Assembly (NCBI GenBank): GCA_020137815.1
Contig: CM035360.1
Coordinates: forward strand, 7,571,743-7,635,742
Direction: 5' to 3'
Length of the DNA stretch: 64,000 bases
Source of the DNA: Hormiphora californensis
Lineage: Eukaryota > Ctenophora > Tentaculata > Cydippida > Pleurobrachiidae
Below, one piece after another: positions 1 to 10,460 of this stretch. The translations under genes were made by a program, and so were the position numbers. Positions within the stretch are counted from its first letter, which is position 1; the number at the start of each line of letters is the position of its first letter. Below the pieces are notes generated by a model. It had not been told where the DNA came from. It was given only the letters and a program-made list of their open reading frames with translations, and did not search any database.

Positions 1-1339
1 CCTTAGTAACCTGTAAATTAAGTAGCAGAACCTGGTACAAAGAATATTGTTAGGTCCCGGGAAGTAATCCCAGAAAGATAAAATACTGATAAAGTATATT
101 GGGAATAATCCGGTCCAGTTACAGTCCTCAGACCCGGCTGGGAAGTGCACTGAGGTGTGAATATATTCCTCCCTCTTGTGAAGTTATATTTTCTTCTTTC
201 TGTGTTTTCCTCTCATAATATTCACTTCTTCTTCGACCCTTTTTACAGCACAGTAGGAATTCGGGACATTGTTACCCCCCTGGGGGTGCCCCCAAACTCA
301 ATCAGATCTTGTCTCATTGGGGGGGGGGGGGTTCTTATTTTGTATCAGGGGAAGTATCAATTTGCCACACAACTTTTCAGACACTCATTTAATACGTTCT
401 GCCAGTCTCATTCCTGAATAAGGCTGTCCTTGTCACGTTTTACTGTGACGCTTTTTCCAGTTCTCTTCCAGCGATCTCCCTTGCTCTTTTTATTAACTCT
501 GCTGTTGGTCCTTACATATATAATATCTAGACGAATATACAGTGCGTTTGTTATTTTCTTCATTTGAGCTATTCTTAGCCTCTTGCCTTCGTATTAATAT
601 GCCACCATTTAAATTTTATGAGAGAGAGGGGATATTAAATATACAAGAGACAAGGGAAGAAATAAAGAGAAGCAGAGAGAGAGAGAGAGAGAGAGAGAGA
701 ACAGAAGATATAGCTTCTGTTGTTGTGGTTGGCTGAACCAGAGAGCTCTAGTATTAGGTAGGACAGAGCTCTATTAGGCCACTGTGGGCTTGTTGTGCTG
801 TACAAATGAGGAAGACTGGTATCTCTAGTTTCATCTTGGGTTTCTAAACGGTGAATTCCACAATGTCTAGTTCGGGTTATCTCAGAGGCATTCTGTCTAC
901 CTCCCTCTCTGTTATCCTGAACTTGCCTTTTTGCTTGACTCAGTTGTAACTCGTATCACTGGGGGCTGCTTCAGTAGTGCATCCTTTCAGTACCTTGGCA
1001 GTGCTGCACTATGTGACGTGTTGGCAGCAGCAGAGTTTTTGTGTCGCCCTGTCAACAACTCACCTCCTTTGTTCTATCTCCTCTTGGCACGAACCAATCC
1101 AAGTTTCTAGTGTTCAGTAATTTGCCCTCACTCTCGCATTGCTTGAGTCTCCTGCCGCCAGAATATGTTGCCTAACTTTTTCTCTCTCTTTCTTTTTTCT
1201 CTCTCTCACACATCTCTTTCTATCTCTCAATCTATCTCCCTCTCTTTCCATCGCTGTTTCTCTTCCGATCTTCGCACTTGCTTGAGAACCATATTCTCCG
1301 AGACATCGCTAATGGAATTCCTGTCTGGCGTAGATCAAA
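1..1339. other. No gene recognised; short simple repeats
   Basis: I see no exon series or conserved protein here. The stretch holds a G homopolymer near 320-331 and a short GA run near 676-700. Possible reading frames are short and translate to low-complexity peptides, so none is called. Confidence 0.6.
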
Positions 1340-2270
1340 CTAAGAGAGCTGGAAAGAGAGAGAGACAGAGAAAGGAGGTTTTTAGCGTGCTGTTTTTACT
1401 ATTCCTCCTCCCCCATTTCCCCTTCCTTTTGTCTCTTCCCGCCCCCCGGGCACCTTCCTCTCTTTTTCCCCCTTCCCCCCCCTTTCTTATCAAAAAACCC
1501 CCCTCCCCTTTTTTTTTCCCCCTTTTTATTTTTTTTCCCCCTTTTTGGGGCAAAAATCCCCACCTCCAAATGGGGGTTTGAGGGGGTTCCCCCTTTTGGG
1601 GAAGGGAAAGAGTTTTGGTGGGTTAAAATCCAAAATTCCCCCCCACTTTATACCCAAAAATAATTTGCCATAAAAAAACATACTAGAGAGGGGGGGAAAA
1701 GGGGAAAGGGGGGTCCCCCCCCAGGGTTAGAGGAAGAGGCCCCCCCCCCCGGAAAAATTTTTTAACCCCCTTACTTATTATTTTTTCCCCCTTTTTCCCT
1801 TCGCCTTTCCCCTTCCCCTTCTTCCCTCCCCTTTTCTTCCCTCCCCTTTTCCTTTTTTCCCCTTTCCTTTTTTCTTGGAACCCCCCTTTTTTTTTTTTAC
1901 CTCGTCTCCTCTTTTTTGTTTTTTTGGTAGTTTTTTCTGTTCTTTTTGGGTTCTCCCCCTCTCGTCCCCACCCTCTCCCTTTGCTCCCTTCCCTCCTTTG
2001 GGGGAAAAACTGGGCCCCCCCCCGGATGGAGGGGAAAACCCCCCTTTCAATTTCTCCCTCTCGCCTTCTCTCCCCCCCCTCTTTCTGTTTCCCCCCCACT
2101 TTCCTCTTTTTGACATGGGAGTTCTTCCGTTCCTGTCTTCTTTCCTCTTTCTCTCCCCTCTCTTTTTCCCCCCTCCTCTCTGTTCTTCTCTTTCCTCTCT
2201 CTCTCTCTCTCTCTCTCCCCTCTTTTCTCTCTCTCTCTCTCCTCTCTCTCTCTCTTCATTTCCTCTTTTA
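1340..2270. repeat. Homopyrimidine low-complexity block
   Basis: Nearly one kilobase of the + strand is C/T homopolymer blocks (runs of C or T of 5-10 bases), interrupted by short G/A-rich pieces near 1540-1780 and 1990-2040, and ending in (CT)n near 2190-2260. Frames on both strands stay open only because the composition lacks stops; their peptides are Pro/Phe/Ser-rich or Lys/Arg/Gly-rich without domain structure. Such tracts can form triplex DNA and are also prone to sequencing error. Confidence 0.8.
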
Positions 2271-2539
2271 GCGGTCTTTAGTCAGATGCGTGATCGGAAG
2301 GGATAATATCGATTTCTGATATCGCGTCAGCTTGTACCACCTTATTTCCTAACGATCTCCCTGTTCCTTTTTTGGCTTCCCCTTTAAAACCTTCATCCCC
2401 AATTTTTCCCTTGCTTTTTTTCTTCAGATTTGGGTCCTTGCCAAAAATTATTTCCCCCCTGTTTTATTTCATTTTTATTTTTTCCCTCCCATTTCTTTGG
2501 AAGCTAATTAATTTTCCCTCTTCCATTCTTTGAAAATTT

Positions 2540-2717
2540 CAACATTTGTATAGTCCTCTCACCTTCTCCTTTCACTTCCTCCACTTCCCTTTTTTCAGCT
2601 CTTTCTCTCTTCTCCGAGGAATTCTTTTCCCCCCTTCCCCTTTTTCTCCCCGGGTTCCTTTCTTCCCCGGTCTTTTTGTGTTTCATTCGAAAAGGTGGTT
2701 TTCCTTCCTCCCTCTCT

Positions 2718-2773
<56 letters not shown>

Positions 2774-2800
2774 TCTCTCTTTCTCTCTCCCCTCAACAGC
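2540..2800. repeat. Pyrimidine-rich tract with (CT)n microsatellite
   Basis: A second C/T-rich tract ends in an almost pure (CT)n array at roughly 2712-2790. No coding function is inferred. Confidence 0.8.
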
Positions 2801-3353
2801 GCATCTGTAAGACATTTGGCACCTCACTCTGATTGTATTGTTGGTGTTCCCCGCTCAGTGTTCCTTTTCATCATGTTCCTTTGACTTCTGCAGGATCTTC
2901 AATATTTGTACGTCTCTATTTGTCTTGGAGCTGCCTGGTCTCTGGATCAAGCAAGCTGCTGTTTTTAATAAAGTGATAGTCTGTGAAGCTGTCCAGTGAA
3001 ATGGAATTAATCAAGCCCACTGGAGTTGTATTTCAGAGAAATGGAGCTGGAGAAGAGAGTGAGATAGGGAGAGAGATAGGGAGAGAGAGAGAGAGAAAGT
3101 TGCTTGGGCCATGCACCTTGGGATAGTCTGCTGCACTCTACACTCCCTCTCTCTCGTCTCTGATTGCTTGATAACTAGTAAATTAGCCTATTACCATGCA
3201 ACTCTGCACTTCTATCAACTGCCATTTGTTTTCCAGTTTTTTAGCAAATGAAATTTTGTCTTTTTCGTCCCCCTAAGAAGGTAATACAGTGGGAAAGTAG
3301 AACAGGTGGCATGTGAAATGACGTCACAATGTGGTGAACTTGGCCACTACAGC

Positions 3354-3568
3354 TGCTGTCTCTCCCAGTGAACAGCCACTACTACTACCTAGCAGCTGTC
3401 TCTCCCAGTGAACAGCCACTACTACTACCTAGCAGCTGTCTCTCCCAGTGAACAGCCACTACTACAACCTAGCTGCTGTCTCTCCCAGTGAACAGCAACT
3501 ACTACTACCTAGCTGCTGTCTCTCCCAGTGAACAGCCACTACTGCTACCTAGCTGCTGTCTCTCCCAC
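3354..3568. repeat. 40-bp minisatellite, about 5.4 copies
   Basis: Five consecutive 40-bp units begin with GCTGTCTCTCCCAGTGAACA and continue with a CACTACTACTACC-type segment. They are followed by a partial unit. Copies differ by single substitutions. The open frames crossing it are a by-product of the repeat. Confidence 0.9.
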
Positions 3569-6500
3569 GGCTCTGAGTCTCTTATTGTTAGAGGAGGCGC
3601 TCTCAGTGTTTCATTGTACTGCTTATCTTGCCCCCCATTGGCACTACCACTTTATGTCTTGTATAATAGTGGTACTGATAATGTGGTACAATACACACAG
3701 GATGTTCAGGTGGTAATTGTGGCTTCCTCCACCCTCCCTCCACAGTTCCGATACCTCCCATCCCACCCATTGTGTGTGAAGCATACTGGGCGTGTCCTAA
3801 TTCTTTCTCTCTCTTTGTAATTCATTGCCCTTGATGTGATTCACCCTTTTTATTGCGAGGCTGGTGGGATACAATGAGAGAGAGAGAGAGAGGTCTTTTG
3901 TTAGGTGGGCTTCAAGGATTCCCTTCTTATTTTCATTAAAGCGTTCTTCATTGATTTTGACGGTACTTGCTTTGAAGAGGACCACTGCTTGATATGATGT
4001 TGTTCCTCCCATAGCTCAAAGGAATTTAATTATGCACATCTTCAGAGTTCAGCTACATGGTTCCTCTTTTCTAACGAGTAAGAATATGTCTTGTCACTGT
4101 GCCAATTTAATTCAACTGCCTCCATTCTCTAACTGCCTTCATGTGGGTGTGCCATTCAGACTTTGTTTGAGTTTCTGAAAACGGTAACATCTGGATTCTA
4201 CTTGCAAGACACCATGATGATAGTTTGATCGGAAGTAGATAGCTGATCGAGACAGGGAGACTCTAGGTCTAATATTACGTCTCACGCCCCCCCCCCCCTC
4301 CAGACAGGATTGAGGAGGGGAATATCCTCTAGACTTTCAATTGCGGCCCCTCTTTCATACTCCACCAGTATCTCTCTGTTCCTTTTTGTCCCCTGAATCT
4401 CTATCTCTCCAGTCTCCATGCTTCCACTAAAATCGCGTGGTCATATAATATCGCGTGTTTGTTTGAGCGTTATGACGTCATATTGATGAATGGGCCCCTT
4501 TATCTACCGGAGTGCAGCAGTGGGGAGAGAGAGGGACAGGGGGGTTAGAGAGAGATAAAAGTATCATTGCCCCTATCCCATTGTCAGTAGCTGTAGTGCA
4601 TTGGAATTTTGCTAAATTCTTCCCTTCTGTTTCCTTCTTCCTTCCTTCAACGATATAACCCCAGGATTAGGAGACGCGGAACCTTTGTAATGCCACGCTC
4701 CCCCTTATTATCCATATTATTTCGATTATTTCGGCCCTGGGAATATTTCATTCGCCGTCCTTATAATCGTAATCTTTTTGATACTAATATTCGAGGTCTT
4801 ACCTTTACAACACTACACAATACAATGTCACTAAAATAGTAGTAATATGAAAGCATGCAATAGTGTTAACCTAATAAAGGGAGAGGCTTTGTTTCTTGTC
4901 CCACCTCCCTCATACTGCGTGTTGCCTCCCCTCCCTTCCGCTCCCATTTTATACTCTCTCTCTCTCTCTCCGTATTCGTCTGCGTTTTTAATTTACTTCT
5001 TTGCACCACATTTTAACCCAGCTTTTATGTACCCCAAGTTTAGGTCAGAGATATATTTGTTCCGGCCCCCGTCTGCAGTTGTGTTGTGTCCTAGATGCAT
5101 TATTGTCTGGTATATGACTTGCTGCAGTTCCTTTGGATTGTGGACAATGCTGGATATATGCTGGTAATAATAACCAAACTTATCCAACCATGGCTCATCA
5201 AGCATAAACCGTTAAGAAGAGAAGTTGAGCGTGCATCCGCAGGATGCGTTTGGGAGTAGATCGAGCGCGCGCGAGATAGAGATGAGGGGTTATGCGAGAG
5301 AATCTAGACCGAGAGAGATAGACGCGAGAGAAGTAGAGAGGAGAGAAAAGTATCGATTGCTTAGACGAATACTCTCGATAGCGATATCTCTAAGATACAT
5401 ACGAGGAATCTCTCTCCTCTCTCTCTTCTCTTCTCTCGGTCTCTCTCTGGCTTCTCTTCTCTCTCTCTTCTCATCTCTCTCGCTCTCCTCCTCTCCTCTC
5501 TTGTCTCGGGTGCATTCCACTCATAAGCACTGCTTGGTCTCGGTATACATCGTGTGCTAGAGACTGGTATCTTGCCTTACTAGATCGGGACAAATCATGA
5601 TCGGGGGAATAATCGAGAAGAAATGGATGGGGAGAGGTGATGTAGAAATGGATGTAGAGAGATTGTAGATAGATCGGTAGAAGAATAGAAATGATAGAAA
5701 GCACATGAATATTTATTGGTTGAAAATGCTTTTACAATTTACTATAAAACAATTGAAAGTTGCCATTTTCAAGATATGAAAGCTTTTATCTAAAAGGTTT
5801 CTCATAACCACACCATACTGTGTTTCATTTGTCTACATGTACATACGAGCCCATTGTCTAAAATTCACATCCTATACATGATGGGTATGTTCTCTCTCAT
5901 CTTACAGTATGTACATCAGGGTACTCCTATGATCTCCTACACTCACCTTGTATACATGATGGTGTGTGCTCTCCCTCTCCTCTCCCATCTTACCGGGCGA
6001 GGTAGATCATCCCCAAACGAGACTCCTTCCTTTACTGAAGATGGGAGTGTAGCATTTTCAGTTTCCCACTTTTTCCACTCTGTATTGTAGCTCTCACTAC
6101 CCTGTGTTTAGCAATGTGTCCCGAATGTGTACAAAGATCAGCCTCTCTTCCCCCCAAAGAGACCTTCGCTCGGAAGATAAAACGAGCAATCAAAAGGCAA
6201 TCTATTGCAAAGTTTCTCTGTGGCGCAAGGGTAGGTTTTAACGACTATGTAGGTATTGTGACATGTGACATGGTGTGGGTTGTTATGCGAAATACATGAA
6301 AATGGAGCCGCCTCCTGGCTCCTCCAGTCCCCTATTGTATAAACAAGTGGCAATTAACAGCAGTGGGTGGTCAGAATAACTTACCGGAATTTGTAAAATT
6401 CCTGGCTGTTGCCCAAAAATGTAGGCTCTCATATAATTCTAGTTGATTAGGTAGTCTATCTGGTACCGCGGTATAGTAAACAAGCAATTTACTATCTAGC

Positions 6501-6605
6501 GGCATATATCATATATCCCTTCTCTCCTTCTCCCTTCTTCATCTCCACGATGGATACTTTTGTTTATGTTTGTGTCTACCATACTACCATGTCGGCACCT
6601 CTTTA
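3569..6605. other. No gene recognised; low-complexity intergenic DNA
   Basis: No conserved protein or convincing exon set was found. The segment holds a C-run (4288-4299), GA/CT runs, and two roughly similar copies of a motif starting TACATGATGG near 5876 and 5955. Unseen 5' exons of the gene starting at 6767 could lie here. Confidence 0.5.
5280..5512. repeat. Purine-rich arm facing pyrimidine-rich arm
   Basis: The left half (about 5280-5350) is GAGA-rich. The right half (about 5410-5505) is CTCT-rich, with about 60 bp of mixed sequence between. The halves could pair as a large imperfect stem. I see no TIR or target-site duplication, so it is scored as a simple-sequence feature. Confidence 0.5.
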
Positions 6606-6720
6606 TAGCTCGTGGGAGGGATCAGGGGGGTAGTGCAGGATATAGCTCGTGGGAGGGATGGGGTATCGGGATATAGCTTGTGCGAGGGATGGGGTAGCGG
6701 GGATCTAGTAGTAGCGGGGG
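6606..6720. repeat. Short tandem repeat, about 31-37 bp units
   Basis: Three diverged copies start with TATAGCTCGTGGGAGGGAT or TATAGCTTGTGCGAGGGAT, about 31-37 bp apart. They lie just upstream of the first recognised exon of the phosphotyrosine-motif gene. Confidence 0.7.
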
Positions 6721-6766
6721 AACTCCCACACATATCTCTGGCGTATCTAACCCTTCCTTCCCTCAG

Positions 6767-7106
6767 ACTGAGCCGAGTTTGTCGCGACAAAGCAGTATGA
6801 GCAGTAGAGCCAGCGTGAGGATAACCATAACGAACATTGCTGATGATGAAAACTATAGCACTAATAACAACCTAGACAGCCCAGGTACACAGCTAATTAA
6901 TTTAGATTGGAGAGACAGACTGACAGGGTACAGACTTACAGGGTACAGACTGACATATTGGTGACAGGTAGTACCATGCTCAGAGAGATTTAGAGATTCC
7001 AAGTGCCAGCCCTCCTAGACATAAACAGTGATGACAAAACATGCTGAATAATATTAGGCCATGTTTGGTTTCTCTCTCTCCCTCAGTCCCTCTCTTTTTC
7101 TCTCTT

Positions 7107-7137
<31 letters not shown>

Positions 7138-9854
7138 GTATATCGGAATTAGCGCCACTCCCTGTATCGATTAGAATGGAGCTGAAAACATTACGTGATA
7201 TGAATCATTATTCAGCAACATAGGTCATGATATTGTGTATTATTTTGATTCCTTTTCTTCATTCCCTCCCCTTCCTCTAATTCTCTCTCTCCATCTATCA
7301 TATTTCTCTATGATAACACTCCACCTAACCGACATATGTCTTTATCTCTCCCCCTGTAACGGCTGTTTTTCATATGTAACACACGTCAAACATATACGGG
7401 GGGTTGACAAAATGTTTTCCAAAATACGAGCTGGTTACTTCTCATCTTTCACTTTTCTCTGAGAGTGACGCTGGTTACACTTACACATATAAAACAGGAG
7501 CCAGAATGTCACATCTACTTTACTTCTCAAGAGTACAACTCCATGTTCTCTCCACTCTCTAACCCCTCCACCTACAGGATCAGCTATTAGTATGGCTGAC
7601 AGGGAGTTACCCAAGGTACCAACTGAGGAAGGGGAGCTGTATCTAGAAGATGATCATGATTATGACATCCTAGATGAATCCAGACTACCATTTAGGTGAG
7701 TTGTGTTGTGTAATAATAGAAAGATGAGTTCTATTTGTTAGGAAATAGGTAGAAGATGAATGTTTGTGAAACGTAATGTCAGATAACTGTCTGATGACAT
7801 ACTAATTATAAAACAGACAGCCGACAAAGAGCTGCCCGTGAGTCGTGAGATAGGGGGAAGAAGCTTTTCCAAAATATTATCATTTCCCAAGTCCTGAAAG
7901 TTGTGTCAATAACATGTTTCCAGTATTTCTAACCCTCTCTTCGTTTCAGTTCCCCTAAAACCCCGACAGCAGAATATGATACCATTGAAGGTCTAGTGGG
8001 TGGAGGTTACGCTACAATACGAGGTAAGAGCGAGGGCTCAATGCTTATTTTATAGGGGGGTTCTAGAACCTCTAATTCTTGTACCCTAGAGAATTATGGT
8101 GACCTACAACTCAGAGAATTATTATCGGGGCCCCTGTCTGGGTTAATGCAGTGCAAAGGGAGTGACAGATTACCAATGCACCTATAATAGTCTCGTCACC
8201 CCGCATCTCACTATATCACAACTACTAACTAGTAAGGTAGAAATCACATACTAAGCCTAATAACCCACAAGCATCAATCATAGAAGAGTCTTATAACTGG
8301 GGGGGGGCCTGCCGCAAAAATCTCAGCTACCCTCTTTTCGGCCGATGAGATTTTTGAGATTTTTGGGAAAATTTGCTCAATTACTTTTGAGATTTTTGTG
8401 GTAAATTGGCACAATTTTGGCTGCCAATACTCAGTTTTTCGACATATTTTTTAGCTTAAAACTGAATCATAATAGCAGTTTAGTAATTTAAACAAGTAAA
8501 TTTCATGTTTTAGCTTCACGTTAACTTTTGTACTAGAACACAAGGAAAATTTCTATTCAGAATTTTGATTTTTGGTAGAAAAACACAAGGATTGTTTCTA
8601 TTCCAGATTTTCGAATGGAAATTTTTCCTTTCTATGAGATTTTTGAGAAAAATTTGCGGGTTTTCCCCGAAAAATCGCAAATTTGCCTCAAAAATCTCAA
8701 AAATCCCACGTTTTTTAGCCAAAAATCGAAAATCTCAAAAATCCCAGCTACCCTGAAAATCGCCAATGAGGCATGAGATTCTTGCGGCAGGCCCCCCCCC
8801 CCATAACTATATCTCTCTAATATCCCCCTCTCTATATCGCTCTCTATATATCTCTCTAATATCCTCCATTCCACCAGATCCAGGTACACCACCCCAGCCT
8901 GACTATGCCACAATACCCCGTGATGGTGGAGGGGGAGGGGAAGATAGAATGTATGACTGCCTCCCTGATGCCATGATAGCTACACACAAAAGGAAACCCT
9001 CCTACGAGGCACTGCCAGACATGTTTGCACCAGAAATGTTTTCTCCGGTAAGTTGGAAATTGAGACAAGTGGCAGACAGTGTGAACAGTTTGACTTGAAA
9101 CTTCCCTTTTTACAGGGTATTAACAGTTCTTACCCCTCAGATAGCGCGATCCAAAGCTTGTACATTTAGTGGATCTATCCGTCCTTCGTCTGAGGTGAGA
9201 TCCTTTCGAGTTTTGTGTTTCTCTATATCATGATTCAATTCCTATATCATGATTCAATTCCAGCCCACCCAACTTATAACTCCCAGTCTCCCTCTCTGTA
9301 ACCTCTCTGGACTCTGTAACTCCCTGTCTCCCTCTGTAACCATATATTAATGAACTAACCCTCTCTCTCTCTCTCTGATTCAGGTTTATGCAGTCCCTAT
9401 AAAGCCAATAGATAAGCACAGAGCAGGTAGCGCGAGGAAGGCTAGGGAGAACGAGGACACCGGTCTCAGTCATCTATGCCTCCATAAATCCAGAGACAAG
9501 GTGTGTAACGCGCTAGAACCGCGCGTAGTCAGAGTTGGTACTGTTAGCAATTGTGTGCGGCGTTACTGCTCTGTGATTGGTTAAAATCAGGTCACGTGAC
9601 CTAAAACCGTGGGAAATCTAACGCACGCCCCCGCTCCCCTCAGGAGTATGAATGAGGCGCCTGCTGAAGACGAGGACACCGCCCCTCCGATGCCAGAAAA
9701 CCCGTACGCCATCCTTGACAACATGTTGTCTGACCTGAATATCAGACCTGACTCGAGGCACTATGACGAGATTGCTAATTTGAGGCCTGGTAGTGGCATT
9801 AGTATGGACATTGAGGGCTGGGGACCCTGCACTAAGCTCCCTGAGAAGGACTAA
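6767..9854 (+). CDS. Multi-phosphotyrosine adaptor or receptor tail with ITAM-like pair (5' end not found)
   Basis: Seven exons share compatible GT-AG phases: 6767-6882, about 7579-7695, 7950-8022, 8879-9048, 9142-9195, 9384-9500 and 9644-9854. The protein has almost no globular character but many Tyr motifs of YxxL/I type: YDIL, YDTI, YATI (twice), YDCL, YEAL, YAIL and YDEI. YDTI and YATI, both in the third exon, are separated by seven residues, which is canonical ITAM spacing. Such tails are substrates for Src/Syk-type kinases and docking sites for SH2 proteins. No transmembrane segment or start exon was found, so this may be the cytoplasmic end of a receptor or a cytosolic scaffold. The join from the 9384 exon to the last exon is out of phase by one base. 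A Tyr-rich last exon in the right style argues that it belongs. A MITE occupies the intron at 8023-8878. Confidence 0.65.
8299..8802. mobile_element. MITE with G-run/CCTGCCGCAA terminal inverted repeats
   Basis: The element begins with a G run followed by CCTGCCGCAAAAATCTCA and ends with TGAGATTCTTGCGGCAGG followed by a C run, giving terminal inverted repeats of about 25 bp with one mismatch. It is flanked on both sides by the direct repeat ATAACT (8293-8298 and 8803-8808), a 6-bp candidate target-site duplication. The interior is AT-rich with many copies of an AAAATCTCAAAAAT-like word on both strands. It has no coding capacity, so it is non-autonomous. It lies in an intron of the phosphotyrosine-motif gene. 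Confidence 0.8.
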
Positions 9855-10460
9855 TCCAGTTTTAGCAAACTCTTCACCATTTGCAGTGACTAATAATGCA
9901 GCTAGTGTGATATGTGATGTTAACAGTGATCAGTGAGTGCTGCAATTTTAGAATTTTATTTTTAAACGGAATCTCTCTCAATTAATTTGACCATTTTTAC
10001 TGTGTTGATCGAAATCTTATTATGACAACAAAACAAGCTGTTTTAATTTGGGCAATAACATTTTAACACAATGTGACAATATGGTTTCATCAAATAAATT
10101 CATTTCTCTGTGTCGGCATCAAATAAAACATCAAATAGCATTGAAAATAAATCAAATAAAGGTTTTGTGAAATTTAATTGGTGAAATGAAAAAGGGGGTG
10201 AGATGGCTAACAATAATTTAACTACAATAATATATGTACATAATATAATGAATCGATTGAGAAAAAACATGGAGGATGTATTTGTCTTGGAGACAGTCTC
10301 ATAACATGCTATCAGGGAGACAGGATTCCGCAATCACGGGGGTAATCACAATTGAAGAGTGGGGAGGGTGAAAGCATTTGTTCAACAAACATTCACACAC
10401 AAACAACACAGTGTCTCATCACATTGTCTCTTTTAATTTCTTGATCTCACTGGTGAGTAT
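9855..10460. other. Convergent 3' intergenic region
   Basis: This AT-rich stretch lies between the stop codons of the plus-strand phosphotyrosine-motif gene and the minus-strand ABCG5 gene. It contains AATAAA-like words near 10094 and 10123 that could serve as polyadenylation signals. No gene is seen. Confidence 0.6.

Noticed and set aside
3354-3568. Regularly spaced direct repeats that could suggest a CRISPR array
   Set aside because: The whole 40-bp unit is repeated with no unique spacers, in an animal-like genome; it is a minisatellite.
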